Origin: JAHFPN01 sp963765745
Lineage (GTDB): Bacteria; Pseudomonadota; Alphaproteobacteria; Rhizobiales; Xanthobacteraceae
Assembly (NCBI GenBank): GCA_963765745.1
Contig: CAVXXM010000005.1
Span: 122,674 to 186,673, forward strand
Length of the DNA stretch: 64,000 nt
Direction: 5' to 3'
In this document: positions 37,025 to 46,483 of the stretch, one piece after another
Layout of the letters: every line of letters starts with the position of its first letter
Numbering within the stretch: the first letter of the stretch is position 1
Position numbers and translations under genes: made by a program
Notes under the pieces: model-generated
The model's database searches: none
What the model was told of the DNA's origin: nothing
What the model saw: only the letters and a program-made list of their open reading frames with translations

Positions 37025-37971
37025 TGACCGCCCCGCAGACGCTACGCGGCGCCGAAACGGCGCTGCCGAAAATCGACGATCAGGCGTTGATCCGGCACGC
37101 CAAGCGCTCCGACGGCCGCTTCGCGGTCATCGGGATCGTGGTGCTGCTGATCTCGATGGTCGTGCTGTTGGCGATGATCGTCGATTTCATGGTCGACGGG
37201 CTGGCGCGCATCGATTTTGCCTTCCTCACCAATTATCCCTCGCGCCGACCGGAACAGGCCGGAATCCTCTCGGCCTGGGTCGGCAGCACGCTCGTGATGG
37301 TGACGACGGCCCTGCTCGCGGTGCCGCTCGGCGTCGCGGCCGGCGTTTATCTCGAGGAATACGCCGGCAAGAATCTTCTGAACAACATCATCGAGATCAA
37401 CGTCATGAATTTGGCGGGCGTGCCCTCGATCATCTACGGGCTCTTGGCGCTCGGCCTGTTCGTGCAGACCTTCCGGCTCGGCCAGACCATTCTGGTCGCT
37501 GGCATGACGCTCGCGCTCCTGATCCTGCCGATCATCATCGTCGCGACCCGCGAGGCGATCCGCTCGATCCCGCTCGAAACCCGCGAGGCCGCCTACGGAC
37601 TCGGCGCCGACAAGTGGCAGACGATCTGGATGTACCTGTTGCCGGCCGCGCGGCCGGGCATTCTCACTGGCGCCATCGTCGGCATGTCGCGGGCGATCGG
37701 CGAGACCGCGCCGATCATCACCATCGGAGCACTCACCTTCATCGCCTTCCTGCCGCCGGCGCCGGTCGGACCCGAGTTCCCCTTCGTCAACTTCCAATGG
37801 CTTAGTTCGCCCTTCACCGTGATGCCGATCCAGATGTTCAACTGGATCTCGCGGCCGCAGGCCGGTTTCCACGTTAACGCCGCGGCGACCGGCTTGATCC
37901 TGCTCGTCATGACGCTACTTATGAACGGAATCGCGATATGGCTCCGCTACAAGATACGCGCGAAGACCTGA
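37024..37971 (+). CDS. pstA: Phosphate ABC transporter permease PstA
   Basis: A 315-residue partner permease. GVAAGVYLEEYAGKNLLNNI, NLAGVPSIIYGLLALGLFV and the EAA loop ETREAAYGLGADKWQTIWMY are diagnostic. The N-terminal part includes a membrane segment about residues 35-60 and a large periplasmic region. A TTG three bases earlier is in frame but the ATG at 37024 is normal. Forms a heterodimer with PstC. Confidence 0.95.
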   Translation: MTAPQTLRGAETALPKIDDQALIRHAKRSDGRFAVIGIVVLLISMVVLLAMIVDFMVDGLARIDFAFLTNYPSRRPEQAGILSAWVGSTLVMVTTALLAVPLGVAAGVYLEEYAGKNLLNNIIEINVMNLAGVPSIIYGLLALGLFVQTFRLGQTILVAGMTLALLILPIIIVATREAIRSIPLETREAAYGLGADKWQTIWMYLLPAARPGILTGAIVGMSRAIGETAPIITIGALTFIAFLPPAPVGPEFPFVNFQWLSSPFTVMPIQMFNWISRPQAGFHVNAAATGLILLVMTLLMNGIAIWLRYKIRAKT

Positions 37972-38075
37972 GCGGGAACTCCGGGTCGCACCCGGAGCCG
38001 GTACGGGAACTTGCTATAGTGGACGGCAGCGCGCGCGATTCCGCCGCGCTTCGACCGCACCACCTGGAGACGCCG

Positions 38076-38883
38076 GTGCCGCAAGCCAAGCACCAAGCGC
38101 AAGAAGCCGCCGCCGCCGAGCTGCCGCGCCGCGCCGAAGTGCGAAACCTGAGTTTCTACTACGGCGACAAGCAGGCGCTGAACGACGTCAGTTTTCCGAT
38201 CATGGACCGCAAGGTCACGGCGCTGATCGGCCCGTCGGGCTGCGGCAAGAGCACGCTGTTGCGCTGCTTCAACCGCATGCACGACCTCTATCCGGGCAAC
38301 CGCTACGAGGGCGAGATCCGGCTCTATCCCGAGGATCTCAACATCGTCGGGAACGAGGTCGATCCGCTGTTCGTGCGTCTGCGGATCGGCATGGTGTTCC
38401 AGAAGCCCAATCCGTTTCCGAAATCGGTCTATGAGAACGTGGCCTCGGGCCTTTGGGTGCGCGGGGTCAGGCAGAAGTCGATCGTCGACGATCGCGTGGA
38501 ATGGGCGCTGCAGGCACGCCGCGCTGTGGGACGAGGTCAAGGACCGGCTGCGCGAATCCGCCTACGGCCTGTCCGGCGGCCAGCAGCAGCGGCTCTGCAT
38601 CGCGCGCGCGCTGGCGCCCGATCCGGAAATGATCCTGCTCGACGAGCCGACCTCGGCGCTCGATCCGATCGCGACCTCCAAGATCGAGGAACTGGTCTCC
38701 ACGCTCGGCGAAGAGATCACCATCATCATCGTCACCCACAATATGCAGCAGGCCGCGCGCATTTCGGCTTTCACCGGCTTCATGCATCTCGGCGTGATGG
38801 CCGAATACGGCGCGACCGAGAAGATCTTCACCAACCCGGCCGAGAAACGCACGCTCGACTACATCACCGGCCGGTTCGGCTGA
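38076..38883 (+). CDS. pstB: Phosphate ABC transporter ATPase (frameshifted)
   Basis: About 269 residues. Walker A LIGPSGCGKSTLLRCFNRMH, Q-loop MVFQKPNPFPKSVYEN, then after a shift the signature LSGGQQQRLCIARALA, Walker B MILLDEPTSALDPIATSKIE and the His switch VTHNMQQA. An extra G near 38515 (CTGCAGCAC read CTGCAGGCAC) separates the halves. The GTG start at 38076 has GGAG 6 bases before it; a longer start at 37938, overlapping pstA, lacks one and adds a non-conserved leader. Energises PstCA. Confidence 0.9.
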
Positions 38884-38915
38884 ACCGGCATGCGCATCTG
38901 TCAGAGGACCGATTG

Positions 38916-39641
38916 ATGGCCGACCATACGAGTACCGCCTTCGACGAAGATCTGCGCGAGCTTTCCTCGCGGCTGGCCGAGATGGGCGGGCTGGCCGAGC
39001 GGCTGGTCGCCGATTCCATGCGCGCGCTGGTCAAGCGCGACACCGATCTGGCGCAGCGGGTGATCGCGGCGGACGTGCAGATCGACCTGCTGCTGCGCGA
39101 GATCGAGGAAAAAGCGGTGCTCACCATCGCTCGCCGGCAGCCGATGGCGGTGGATTTGCGCGAAATCGTCGCCGCGCTTCGAATTTCCAACGACCTGGAG
39201 CGCGTCGGCGATCTCGCCAAGAACACCGCCAAGCGCGTGCTGGCGCTCGACGGCGAGTACCAGGCGCCGCGGCTGCTGCGCGGGGTCGAGCACATGAGCG
39301 AGATGGTGCTGGCGCAGCTGAAGGAGGTGCTCGACGCCTATGGCGCGCGCGACGAGAAGCGGGCGCTCGCGGTCTGGCAGCGCGACGGCGAGGTGGACGC
39401 CATGTACACCTCGCTGTTCCGCGAGCTGCTGACCTACATGATGGAGGACCCGCGGCACATCACGCTCTGCACGCATCTGCTGTTCTGCGCCAAGAACATC
39501 GAGCGCATCGGCGACCACGCCACCAACATCGCCGAGACCATCTATTATCTCGTCGTCGGCGAGCCGCTGGCCGACGAGCGGCCCAAGTCCGACACCACGA
39601 GCTTCACCACCATCGCGTTTCCCCGGAAAGGTGAAGCTTGA
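38916..39641 (+). CDS. phoU: Phosphate transport regulator PhoU
   Basis: A 241-residue two-repeat three-helix-bundle protein. The metal-binding signatures are VDLREIVAALRISNDLERVG and its echo LLFCAKNIERIGDHATNIAE. PhoU couples Pst transport state to PhoR and keeps the regulon off when phosphate is plentiful. It lies 32 bases after pstB and its stop overlaps the phoB start. Confidence 0.95.
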   Translation: MADHTSTAFDEDLRELSSRLAEMGGLAERLVADSMRALVKRDTDLAQRVIAADVQIDLLLREIEEKAVLTIARRQPMAVDLREIVAALRISNDLERVGDLAKNTAKRVLALDGEYQAPRLLRGVEHMSEMVLAQLKEVLDAYGARDEKRALAVWQRDGEVDAMYTSLFRELLTYMMEDPRHITLCTHLLFCAKNIERIGDHATNIAETIYYLVVGEPLADERPKSDTTSFTTIAFPRKGEA

Positions 39642-40360
39642 ACGTGGCGCAGCCGATCGCCATGAAGCCGCGGATCCTGATCGTCGAGGACGAGGAGCCG
39701 CTGGCGCTGCTGTTGCGCTACAACTTGGAGAACGAGGGCTATTCGGTCGATACGGTCGGGCGCGGCGAGGAAGCGGAGCTGAAGCTGCGCGAAAACCTGC
39801 CGGACCTGGTGATCCTCGACTGGATGCTGCCGGGAACCTCCGGCATCGAAATCTGCCGCCGGCTGCGCGCGCGCCAGGGCAGCGACAAGCTCCCGATCCT
39901 GATGCTGACCGCGCGCGGCGAGGAGAGCGAGCGGGTGCGCGGGCTCGCCACCGGCGCCGACGATTACGTGGTGAAACCATTCTCCGTGCCCGAGCTGATC
40001 GCGCGGGTGAACGCGCTGCTGCGGCGTGCCAAGCCCGGCTCGGTCTCGAACCTGCTCAAGGCCGGCGATCTCGAGTTGGACCGCGAGAAGCGCCGCGCAC
40101 ATCGCTCCAGCCGCGAGCTGGTGCTGGGGCCGACCGAGTTCCGCTTGCTCGAATTCCTGATGTCGAGCCCGGGGCGCGTGTTCTCCCGCGAGCAACTATT
40201 GGATGGCGTGTGGGGCCGCGAGATTTACGTCGACGAGCGCACGGTCGATGTGCATGTCGGGCGGCTCCGGAAGGCGATCAACCGCGGCCGCGAGCGCGAC
40301 CCGATCCGCACCGTGCGCGGCTCCGGCTATTCGTTCGACGAGCGCTACGTCGCGGGCTGA
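39638..40360 (+). CDS. phoB: Phosphate-regulon response regulator PhoB
   Basis: A 240-residue OmpR-type regulator. Receiver domain with acidic pocket ILIVEDEE, phospho-acceptor D61 in LVILDWMLPG and Lys in DYVVKPF; winged-helix DNA-binding domain ends VDVHVGRLRKAIN and TVRGSGYSF. The TTG at 39638 overlaps the phoU stop and has AAAGGTGA upstream; the ATG at 39662 lacks a ribosome site but is the more usual length. PhoB binds the Pho box upstream of pstS. Confidence 0.94.
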   Translation: MNVAQPIAMKPRILIVEDEEPLALLLRYNLENEGYSVDTVGRGEEAELKLRENLPDLVILDWMLPGTSGIEICRRLRARQGSDKLPILMLTARGEESERVRGLATGADDYVVKPFSVPELIARVNALLRRAKPGSVSNLLKAGDLELDREKRRAHRSSRELVLGPTEFRLLEFLMSSPGRVFSREQLLDGVWGREIYVDERTVDVHVGRLRKAINRGRERDPIRTVRGSGYSFDERYVAG

Positions 40361-40361
40361 G

Positions 40362-40862
40362 CTATCCGCCGGCACGCATGGCGCGCCGCTCGCGCCGCCG
40401 CTCGGCCAGCGGCTGATAGGCGATGCGCGCGTGATAGTGGCAATAGGGCACGCTCTCCTTGTTCTGGCTGCCGCAATAGGCGAAATCCGGCGCTCCGGGA
40501 TCGCCGATCGGCCAGCGGCAAGTCGCCTCGGTGAGTTGCAGGATCGAGACCCGCGGCCCCATCGGCACGATGTTGGCGAGCGGATCGAGGTCGTATTCGG
40601 GGTCGGCGCCGTAATCCAGTTGCAGGGCTGCGTTGCCCCGGTATTGGGGCCTTGGGCGCATTCCGTTGGAGATGCGCGGCTTGCGCGGGCGCGGTGAAGA
40701 GTTGGAAGGGCTCTTGGCCCGGCCGGAGAGGCCGAGGCGGTGCACCTTGCCGATTACCGCGTTGCGGGTGACTCCGCCGAGCTGCCCCGCGACCTGGCTC
40801 GCGGAAAGCCCGTCCTGCCAAAGCTTTTTGAGGAGTTCTACGCGATCTTCGGTCCAGCTCAT
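40362..40862 (-). CDS. gcrA: GcrA cell-cycle regulator
   Basis: A 166-residue protein unique to alphaproteobacteria. The N-terminal helix-turn-helix WTEDRVELLKKLWQDGLSAS with VTRNAVIGKVHRLGLSGR binds DNA, and the C-terminal part (LTEATCRWPIGDPGAPDFAY, CGSQNKESVPYCHYHARIAY) binds the sigma-70 region 2. GcrA activates promoters methylated by CcrM at GANTC. A CtrA-type box and two GANTC sites are just upstream. Converges tail to tail with phoB one base apart. Confidence 0.96.
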   Translation of the reverse strand: MSWTEDRVELLKKLWQDGLSASQVAGQLGGVTRNAVIGKVHRLGLSGRAKSPSNSSPRPRKPRISNGMRPRPQYRGNAALQLDYGADPEYDLDPLANIVPMGPRVSILQLTEATCRWPIGDPGAPDFAYCGSQNKESVPYCHYHARIAYQPLAERRRERRAMRAGG

Positions 40863-40950
40863 GGTTCCCCCTAGTCGCCTTCGCGATAAACCCTTGTCCG
40901 ATCAGCAGAATCCTTCCCCGTACTCCGGAATCGAGGCTCAGCCCGTCCGG

Positions 40951-40966
40951 TTAACGAACCGTTAAC
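40951..40966. promoter_or_regulatory. CtrA-type binding box upstream of gcrA
   Basis: TTAACGAACCGTTAAC fits the CtrA consensus TTAA-N7-TTAAC exactly, 89 bases upstream of the gcrA ATG. Two GANTC sites (GAATC at 40908 and 40928), the CcrM target, lie between. In Caulobacter CtrA represses gcrA. The 380-base gap 40863-41242 also holds the argD leader; no gene was seen in it. Confidence 0.75.
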
Positions 40967-41123
40967 GCTACTGGGAGGGTGTCTGCCGCTACGAGATGTC
41001 GTGGTAACCGTCACAAAACCTACAACATGCAGCGACTCGCCCGCAAGAGTCCTTATGCGGTCCGGGCTGCTTTATCCCGTCCTGTGTGGCGGCAGGGCCA
41101 CGTATTGGCCGGCGCCCGGTCCG

Positions 41124-41184
41124 TTGACAGCCGAAGCGGGTACAATAGTTTGCCCACGGGTGCCGCTCCCCTTTGGGGCGGCAC
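41124..41184 (+). promoter_or_regulatory. argD promoter candidate and leader hairpin
   Basis: TTGACA (41124-41129) and TAGTTT (41146-41151) with 16 bases between form a possible promoter. Just after it a GC-rich hairpin, GTGCCG-CT-CCCC and GGGG-CGGCAC (41160-41184), has a TTT loop. No T-run follows. It could shape translation or stability of the leader. Confidence 0.4.
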
Positions 41185-41202
41185 AATTCGTTTCGGCGCC
41201 CC

Positions 41203-41232
41203 GTCGCCGGAATTCTTGTCGCCGGAATTTTT
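41203..41232 (+). repeat. 15-bp tandem duplication at the argD start
   Basis: GTCGCCGGAATTCTT at 41203-41217 is repeated as GTCGCCGGAATTTTT at 41218-41232 with one difference. The second copy runs into TTGGAG, the ribosome site used by the argD GTG at 41243. Confidence 0.85.
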
Positions 41233-41242
41233 GGAGCCGACC

Positions 41243-42449
<1,207 letters not shown>

Positions 42450-42453
<4 letters not shown>

Positions 42454-43391
42454 CCGAAACCCCTAACGGCATCCGCCATTTCCTCGATCTTTCCGAGATG
42501 CAGTCGCGCGACCTGCGGCGCATGGTGGACCTGTCGCGCACGCTGAAACAGGCGCGCCGCGCCGGGCTCACCACGCGCGGGCCGCTGGCGGGCCGTACGC
42601 TGGCGATGATTTTCGACAAGCCGTCGACCCGCACGCGGGTCTCGTTCGACGTCGCCATGCGCGATCTCGGCGGCCACGCGATCATGCTGACGGGCCAGGA
42701 AATGCAGCTCGGCCGCGGCGAGACGCTGGCCGACACCGCCAAGGTGCTGTCGCGCTACGTCGACGCCATCATGATCCGCACGCTCGAGCACGAGACGCTG
42801 CTTGGAGCTCGCCAAATACGCGACCGTGCCGGTGATCAACGGGCTGACGCGGCTCTCGCACCCGTGCCAGGTCATGGCCGACGTGATGACGTTCGAGGAG
42901 AAAAAGGGCCCGATCCGCGGCCGCACCGTGGCCTGGTCGGGCGACGCCAATAACGTGCTGGCAACCTGGGTGCACGCGGCGGCGCGCTTCGATTTCGCGC
43001 TGCGCGTGGCGACGCCGAAGGAGCTGGCGCCGCGCCGGCCGCTGCGTCGAATGGGCCAAGCGCTCGGGCGGGGTGATCCGCTTCACGCGCGATCCGGAGG
43101 AGGCGGTCGCACGGCGCCGATTGCGTCGTCACCGACACCTGGGTCTCGATGGGCGACAAGGACGGCAAGAAGCGGCACAACTTGCTCAAGCCCTATCAGG
43201 TCAACCGCTCGCTGATGCGGCTCGCCAAGCGCGACGCCATCTTCATGCATTGCCTGCCGGCGCACCGCGGCGAGGAAGTCACCGCCGAGATCATCGACGG
43301 GCCGCAATCGGTGGTGTTCGACGAGGCCGAGAACCGGCTGCACGCGCAGAAAGGGATTCTCGCCTGGTGCTTCGAGGCGGGCGCGGCATGA
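42450..43391 (+). CDS. argF: Ornithine carbamoyltransferase (three frameshifts)
   Basis: Makes citrulline from ornithine and carbamoyl phosphate, about 313 residues. FDKPSTRTRVSFDVAMRDLG binds carbamoyl phosphate (STRTR), LTRLSHPCQVMADVMT follows, and the ornithine loop is FMHCLPAHRGEEV. Frame breaks: near 42801 (CTGCTGGAG read CTGCTTGGAG), near 43045 between KELAP and VEWAKRSGGV, and near 43110 (extra base in GTCGCACGGCGCC). All motifs survive once these are bridged, so the gene is judged intact. It overlaps argD and hslO by 4 bases each. Confidence 0.92.
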
Positions 43392-44374
43392 ACGTTCCGC
43401 AGCGCCGCCCGCGCGCGGACACCGAAGACGATCACGTGCTGCCGTTCCAGGTCGATGCGCTCGACGTGCGCGGGCGCGTGGTGCGGCTCGGGCCGGCGCT
43501 GAACGAAGTGCTGGCGCATCACGATTACCCCGCGCCGGTCGCCCGCCTGGTGGCGGAGGCGACCACGATCGCGGTGCTGCTCGGCTCGTCGCTCAAGCAG
43601 GTGGGCCGCTTCATCTTCCAGAGCCAGACCGACGGGCCGGTCGACATGCTGATCGTGGACATCACCGCGCCCGAGCGCGTGCGCGCCTATGCGCGCTTCG
43701 ATGCGGCCCGCGTCGCGGAGGCGGTGGCGAACAACGAAGCCTCGTCCGGCGCGCTGCTCGGCAAGGGCCATCTCGCGATGACCATCGAGGCCGGCGCCGA
43801 CGCGACCCGCTATCAGGGCATCGTCGCGCTCGCCGGCGAGGGGCTGGAGGCCGCGGCGCACCGCTATTTCGCGCAATCGGAGCAGATTCCGTCGAAGCTG
43901 CGGCTCGCGGTCGGCGAGGAAGTGCAGACCGGCGGCCGGGCGCCGAAATTGCGCGCCGGCGGCTTGCTGGTGCAGTTCCTGCCGCCCGAAGCCGCGCGCG
44001 CGGCGCGCGCCGATCTCGATCCGGGCGACGCGCCGGAGGGCATGAAGCGCCACGCGGTCGCCGAGGACGATGCCTGGGTCGAGGCGCAGGCGCTGGTCGC
44101 CACCGTCGAGGATCACGAGCTGCTCGATCCGTCGCTGTCGAGCGAGCGGCTGCTCTATCGGCTGTTCAACCAGCCGGGCGTGCGCGTGTTCCGCGCGCAG
44201 CCGGTGACCGGGCAATGCACCTGCTCGCGCGAGCGGGTGGAGAAGCTGTTGCGCGCCTTCACGCCCGAGGACCGCACCGGCATGGTCGAGAACGGCAAGG
44301 TCATCGTGAAGTGCGAATTCTGCGGGCGGGCGTATGAGTTCGAGCCGGGGGAGGTGGGGGTGGTGTCCTTGTAA
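43388..44374 (+). CDS. hslO: Redox-regulated chaperone Hsp33
   Basis: A 328-residue holdase activated by oxidation. The C-terminal zinc centre is QCTCSRERVEK then KCEFCGRAYEF (C-x-C and C-x2-C, about residues 276-312), which releases zinc on disulfide formation. The N-terminal substrate domain contains FQSQTDGPVDMLIVDIT and GKGHLAMTIEAG. The start ATG overlaps the argF stop. The link to arginine genes is a common rhizobial order and not functionally explained. Confidence 0.95.
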   Translation: MNVPQRRPRADTEDDHVLPFQVDALDVRGRVVRLGPALNEVLAHHDYPAPVARLVAEATTIAVLLGSSLKQVGRFIFQSQTDGPVDMLIVDITAPERVRAYARFDAARVAEAVANNEASSGALLGKGHLAMTIEAGADATRYQGIVALAGEGLEAAAHRYFAQSEQIPSKLRLAVGEEVQTGGRAPKLRAGGLLVQFLPPEAARAARADLDPGDAPEGMKRHAVAEDDAWVEAQALVATVEDHELLDPSLSSERLLYRLFNQPGVRVFRAQPVTGQCTCSRERVEKLLRAFTPEDRTGMVENGKVIVKCEFCGRAYEFEPGEVGVVSL

Positions 44375-44403
44375 ATACTGAGGAAAAGTTGAATGCCGTT
44401 TCT

Positions 44404-45374
44404 ATGAGACATCGTTCTTCCGACAAGCTAAGACCTACGATTCCAGATAGGTCGGTGTATATACTGTTCTACTCGAACAGACTGAATGAACGTCCTTTCA
44501 CTCGTGAGCACATTATTCCCAAGGCTCTTCGAGGCGGATCAGTCCTGCGCCGAAGCCAGCTGTGGGGATTGTCAAAAGATTACGCACGATTTTGAGACGT
44601 TTTGTCTTCGATCAATGCTGTTTGCAATTCTCGTGCGCAAACTTGAGAATGCTGTCGAAGGCTCAGAACTGAGCCGCCGCTCCGAGAGGCTGCGCGTCGA
44701 GGTCGTTATACTAGCGACGACCCCATGCCAAAGAACATGCAGGAGGCGTGGGTTTCATTGGCGCTTTGATACCAATCGACGAACTGAAACCGTTCTCACC
44801 AATTGATTGCCACGATTTGCTGACGCGCCTATGGCGAATGCTCACGAGCGAGTCAATCGAAAGAAAACATTTCAACTTACAGGGCTACAGTTCTGTAGGA
44901 CGATCAGACGGGCCAGACGACTGGGGCTACTCGTGCAAGGAACCGGGATATTTGCTCCGTCGATCCCTACAGATTTTGCCGGATGATAGCAAAGATTGCG
45001 CACGGTGCCGCCGTCGCCGACTAGGGCTGAATGCCTTTACACCGCTTTTGCCAGGACTGATTTTGGGTGCTGATCCCAATGCATCCTACCTAGTTGCGAA
45101 GCACGTCTTGGTCGACCAGTACGCAGCTCTGCAAGATAACGAAATTAGCTCTAACGATGAAGGCGCCACCAGTATAGTCGCGCTTGTAAGGCTATTCGCG
45201 AATCTGCGATTTCGACGCTTACGAATCGTAGTGTGTAGGCAAGCTGCTGGGCGACTTAGTAAGTGGCACTATAGCCGCGACAAGCTCTCCCGCAATTCAG
45301 CATCGGTGACGCAATCGAGCAAGATAGCAAAATATTCTCACTTGCCCAATTATTGCCACAATCTAGGAATTTAA
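44404..45374 (+). pseudogene. HNH endonuclease-like gene, broken in several frames
   Basis: Lower GC and different codon use from both neighbours mark this as acquired DNA. Pieces of one protein appear in successive frames: a zinc CIYC (from 44456), RPFTREHIIPKALRGG (the HNH core, His-Ile-Ile-Pro-Lys), ASCGDCQKITHDFE (second Cys pair), DPMPKNMQEAWVSLAL and a tail from 44748 (PIDELKPFSPIDCHDLLTRL). At least four shifts are needed, more per kilobase than elsewhere here, so true decay plus sequencing error are both possible. Related stand-alone HNH proteins have no known target. No integrase or att site is visible. Confidence 0.55.
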
Positions 45375-45384
45375 TCCAGATAAT

Positions 45385-45726
45385 CCCCGCTCACTGGGGC
45401 GTCTTCTAGGGACGTCTAGCTGGCGGAGCGGGGAGTGGTTCCCGCGGGCGAGGCTCGTAACCTCGCACTCGGGCGACCCCGGGACCCCGCCCGGGCGGCA
45501 CTAGGACCGCCCTGCGAGGAGCTCGCTGGACTGGGACAGGGCCGCAAGGTCCGCGTCCCAGGAAGCGCGGCCCGGGGTTGAGCCAGGTCCTTCGGGACTT
45601 GGCGAGTGCCGCGGTGGAGCGCCGTAAGGCGAGTGCCCGGGGTTCCGGGCACCGCGCGTCCCGCAAGGGCGCGCAAACAGATGCAGCGCCAAGCGGCGCT
45701 CCATCCCCCTTCTTGTTCAGAAGGGG
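45385..45726 (+). ncRNA. Candidate large structured RNA (hairpin array)
   Basis: No gene fits this 340-base GC-rich stretch, but it packs at least eight hairpins. Stems: 45385-92/45426-33; 45448-53/45461-66; 45493-98/45507-12; 45531-37/45555-61 enclosing 45539-43/45548-52 with a GCAA loop; 45582-90/45595-603 (9 bp, TTCG loop); 45615-24/45694-703 (10 bp) around 45633-40/45645-52 and 45654-62/45667-74 (GCAA loop); 45706-13/45719-26. A GTAA-loop hairpin at 45620-31 competes with the long stem. GNRA and UUCG loops read correctly only on the plus strand. Function unknown; it could instead be a repeat family. Confidence 0.5.
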
Positions 45727-45773
45727 AAGCGTACCCAGGCCTCGGGCGCGGATGCGTCGCGGGAATTCACTCC

Positions 45774-45852
45774 CTCATGCGCCCGGGCTCGACCCGGGCA
45801 TCCGATAGAGCACGAGCCGCGATGGATTGCCGGGTCAAGCCCGGCAATGAGG
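45774..45852. repeat. Palindromic intergenic repeat, copy C
   Basis: Two inverted repeats, ATGCGCCCGGG with CCCGGGCAT and ATTGCCGGG with CCCGGCAAT (5-base loop), separated by about 20 bases. Same general design as the GCCGGG repeats at 18249 and at copies A and B, but a different subtype. Located between the hairpin array and the apaG stop. Confidence 0.65.
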
Positions 45853-45898
45853 GAAGGAAGAAGGATTGGCGTTTCGAAACGGAAACCGGAATGACGGG

Positions 45899-46291
45899 TT
45901 AGTGCAACACCCTCTTCCCGTGCGGGCTGTCGAGCGAGAAGGCCGGCACCTCGGCGTCGAATTTCTCGCCGCTCTCGCTCACCATCTCGTAGCTGCCGGT
46001 CATCAGGCCGGTCGGCGTCGTGAGCGGCACGCCGCTGGTATATTCGAAGCGCTCGCCGGGCCCGAGCACCGGCTGCTCGCCGACCACGCCGGGCCCGCGC
46101 ACTTCTTGCAACTGGCCGCGGCCGTCGGTGATTTTCCAGTGGCGGTTCTTCAGCTGCACCGTGCTGGGGCCCATGTTCACGATCTCGATCGTGTAGGCCC
46201 AGAAATAGCGGTCGTCCTCGGCCGAGGAGCGCTCGGCCAGATAGCGCGGCGTGACCGTGATCTGGATGCCGCGGGTGACCGCGCGATACAT
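45899..46291 (-). CDS. apaG: ApaG family protein
   Basis: A 130-residue fibronectin-III-like protein. ITVTPRYLAERSSAEDDRYFWAY is too long to quote in full, so key parts are VTPRYL, YTIEIVNMG, LKNRHWKITDG and the nucleotide-loop GPGVVGEQPVLGPGE. ATG at 46291 gives the standard length; an open extension to 46420 comes from repeat B and is rejected. Function is uncertain (linked to Ap4A levels in enterics). Downstream of metZ on the same strand with repeat B between. Confidence 0.92.
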   Translation of the reverse strand: MYRAVTRGIQITVTPRYLAERSSAEDDRYFWAYTIEIVNMGPSTVQLKNRHWKITDGRGQLQEVRGPGVVGEQPVLGPGERFEYTSGVPLTTPTGLMTGSYEMVSESGEKFDAEVPAFSLDSPHGKRVLH

Positions 46292-46372
46292 GCGATTCTC
46301 CGCCTCTCTCCGAACGAGGAAAGTGAAGCGGTTTCGCGCGGGCGGCGCAACGGGCTCCGCCATAATCACCTG

Positions 46373-46476
46373 GTCATGCCCGGGCTCGAGCGCAGCGAGG
46401 AGCCCGGAATCCATATCCACCGGACGGAGAGTATGGATTCCGGGCTTCGCGCGCGACGCGGCGCCGCCGGAATGAC
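46373..46476. repeat. Palindromic intergenic repeat, copy B
   Basis: Shares with copy A the blocks GCCCGGAATCCATATCCACC and TATGGATTCCGGG and the outer GTCAT/AATGAC ends. Placed between metZ stop and apaG start, 82 bases from the apaG ATG and 8 from the metZ stop. Confidence 0.75.
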
Positions 46477-46483
46477 ACTGGAC

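Noticed and set aside
45406..45704. Several 60-86 codon minus-strand open frames over the hairpin array
   Set aside because: Composition is Arg/Pro/Ala-rich noise from GC-rich palindromes; no ribosome site or recognisable domain.
44375..45726. An IscB/HEARO-type (OMEGA) system: HNH gene with a structured RNA
   Set aside because: Tempting because both parts are present, but no RuvC motifs or bridge helix were seen and the HNH core is the stand-alone EHIIPKAL type. Kept only as two separate observations.
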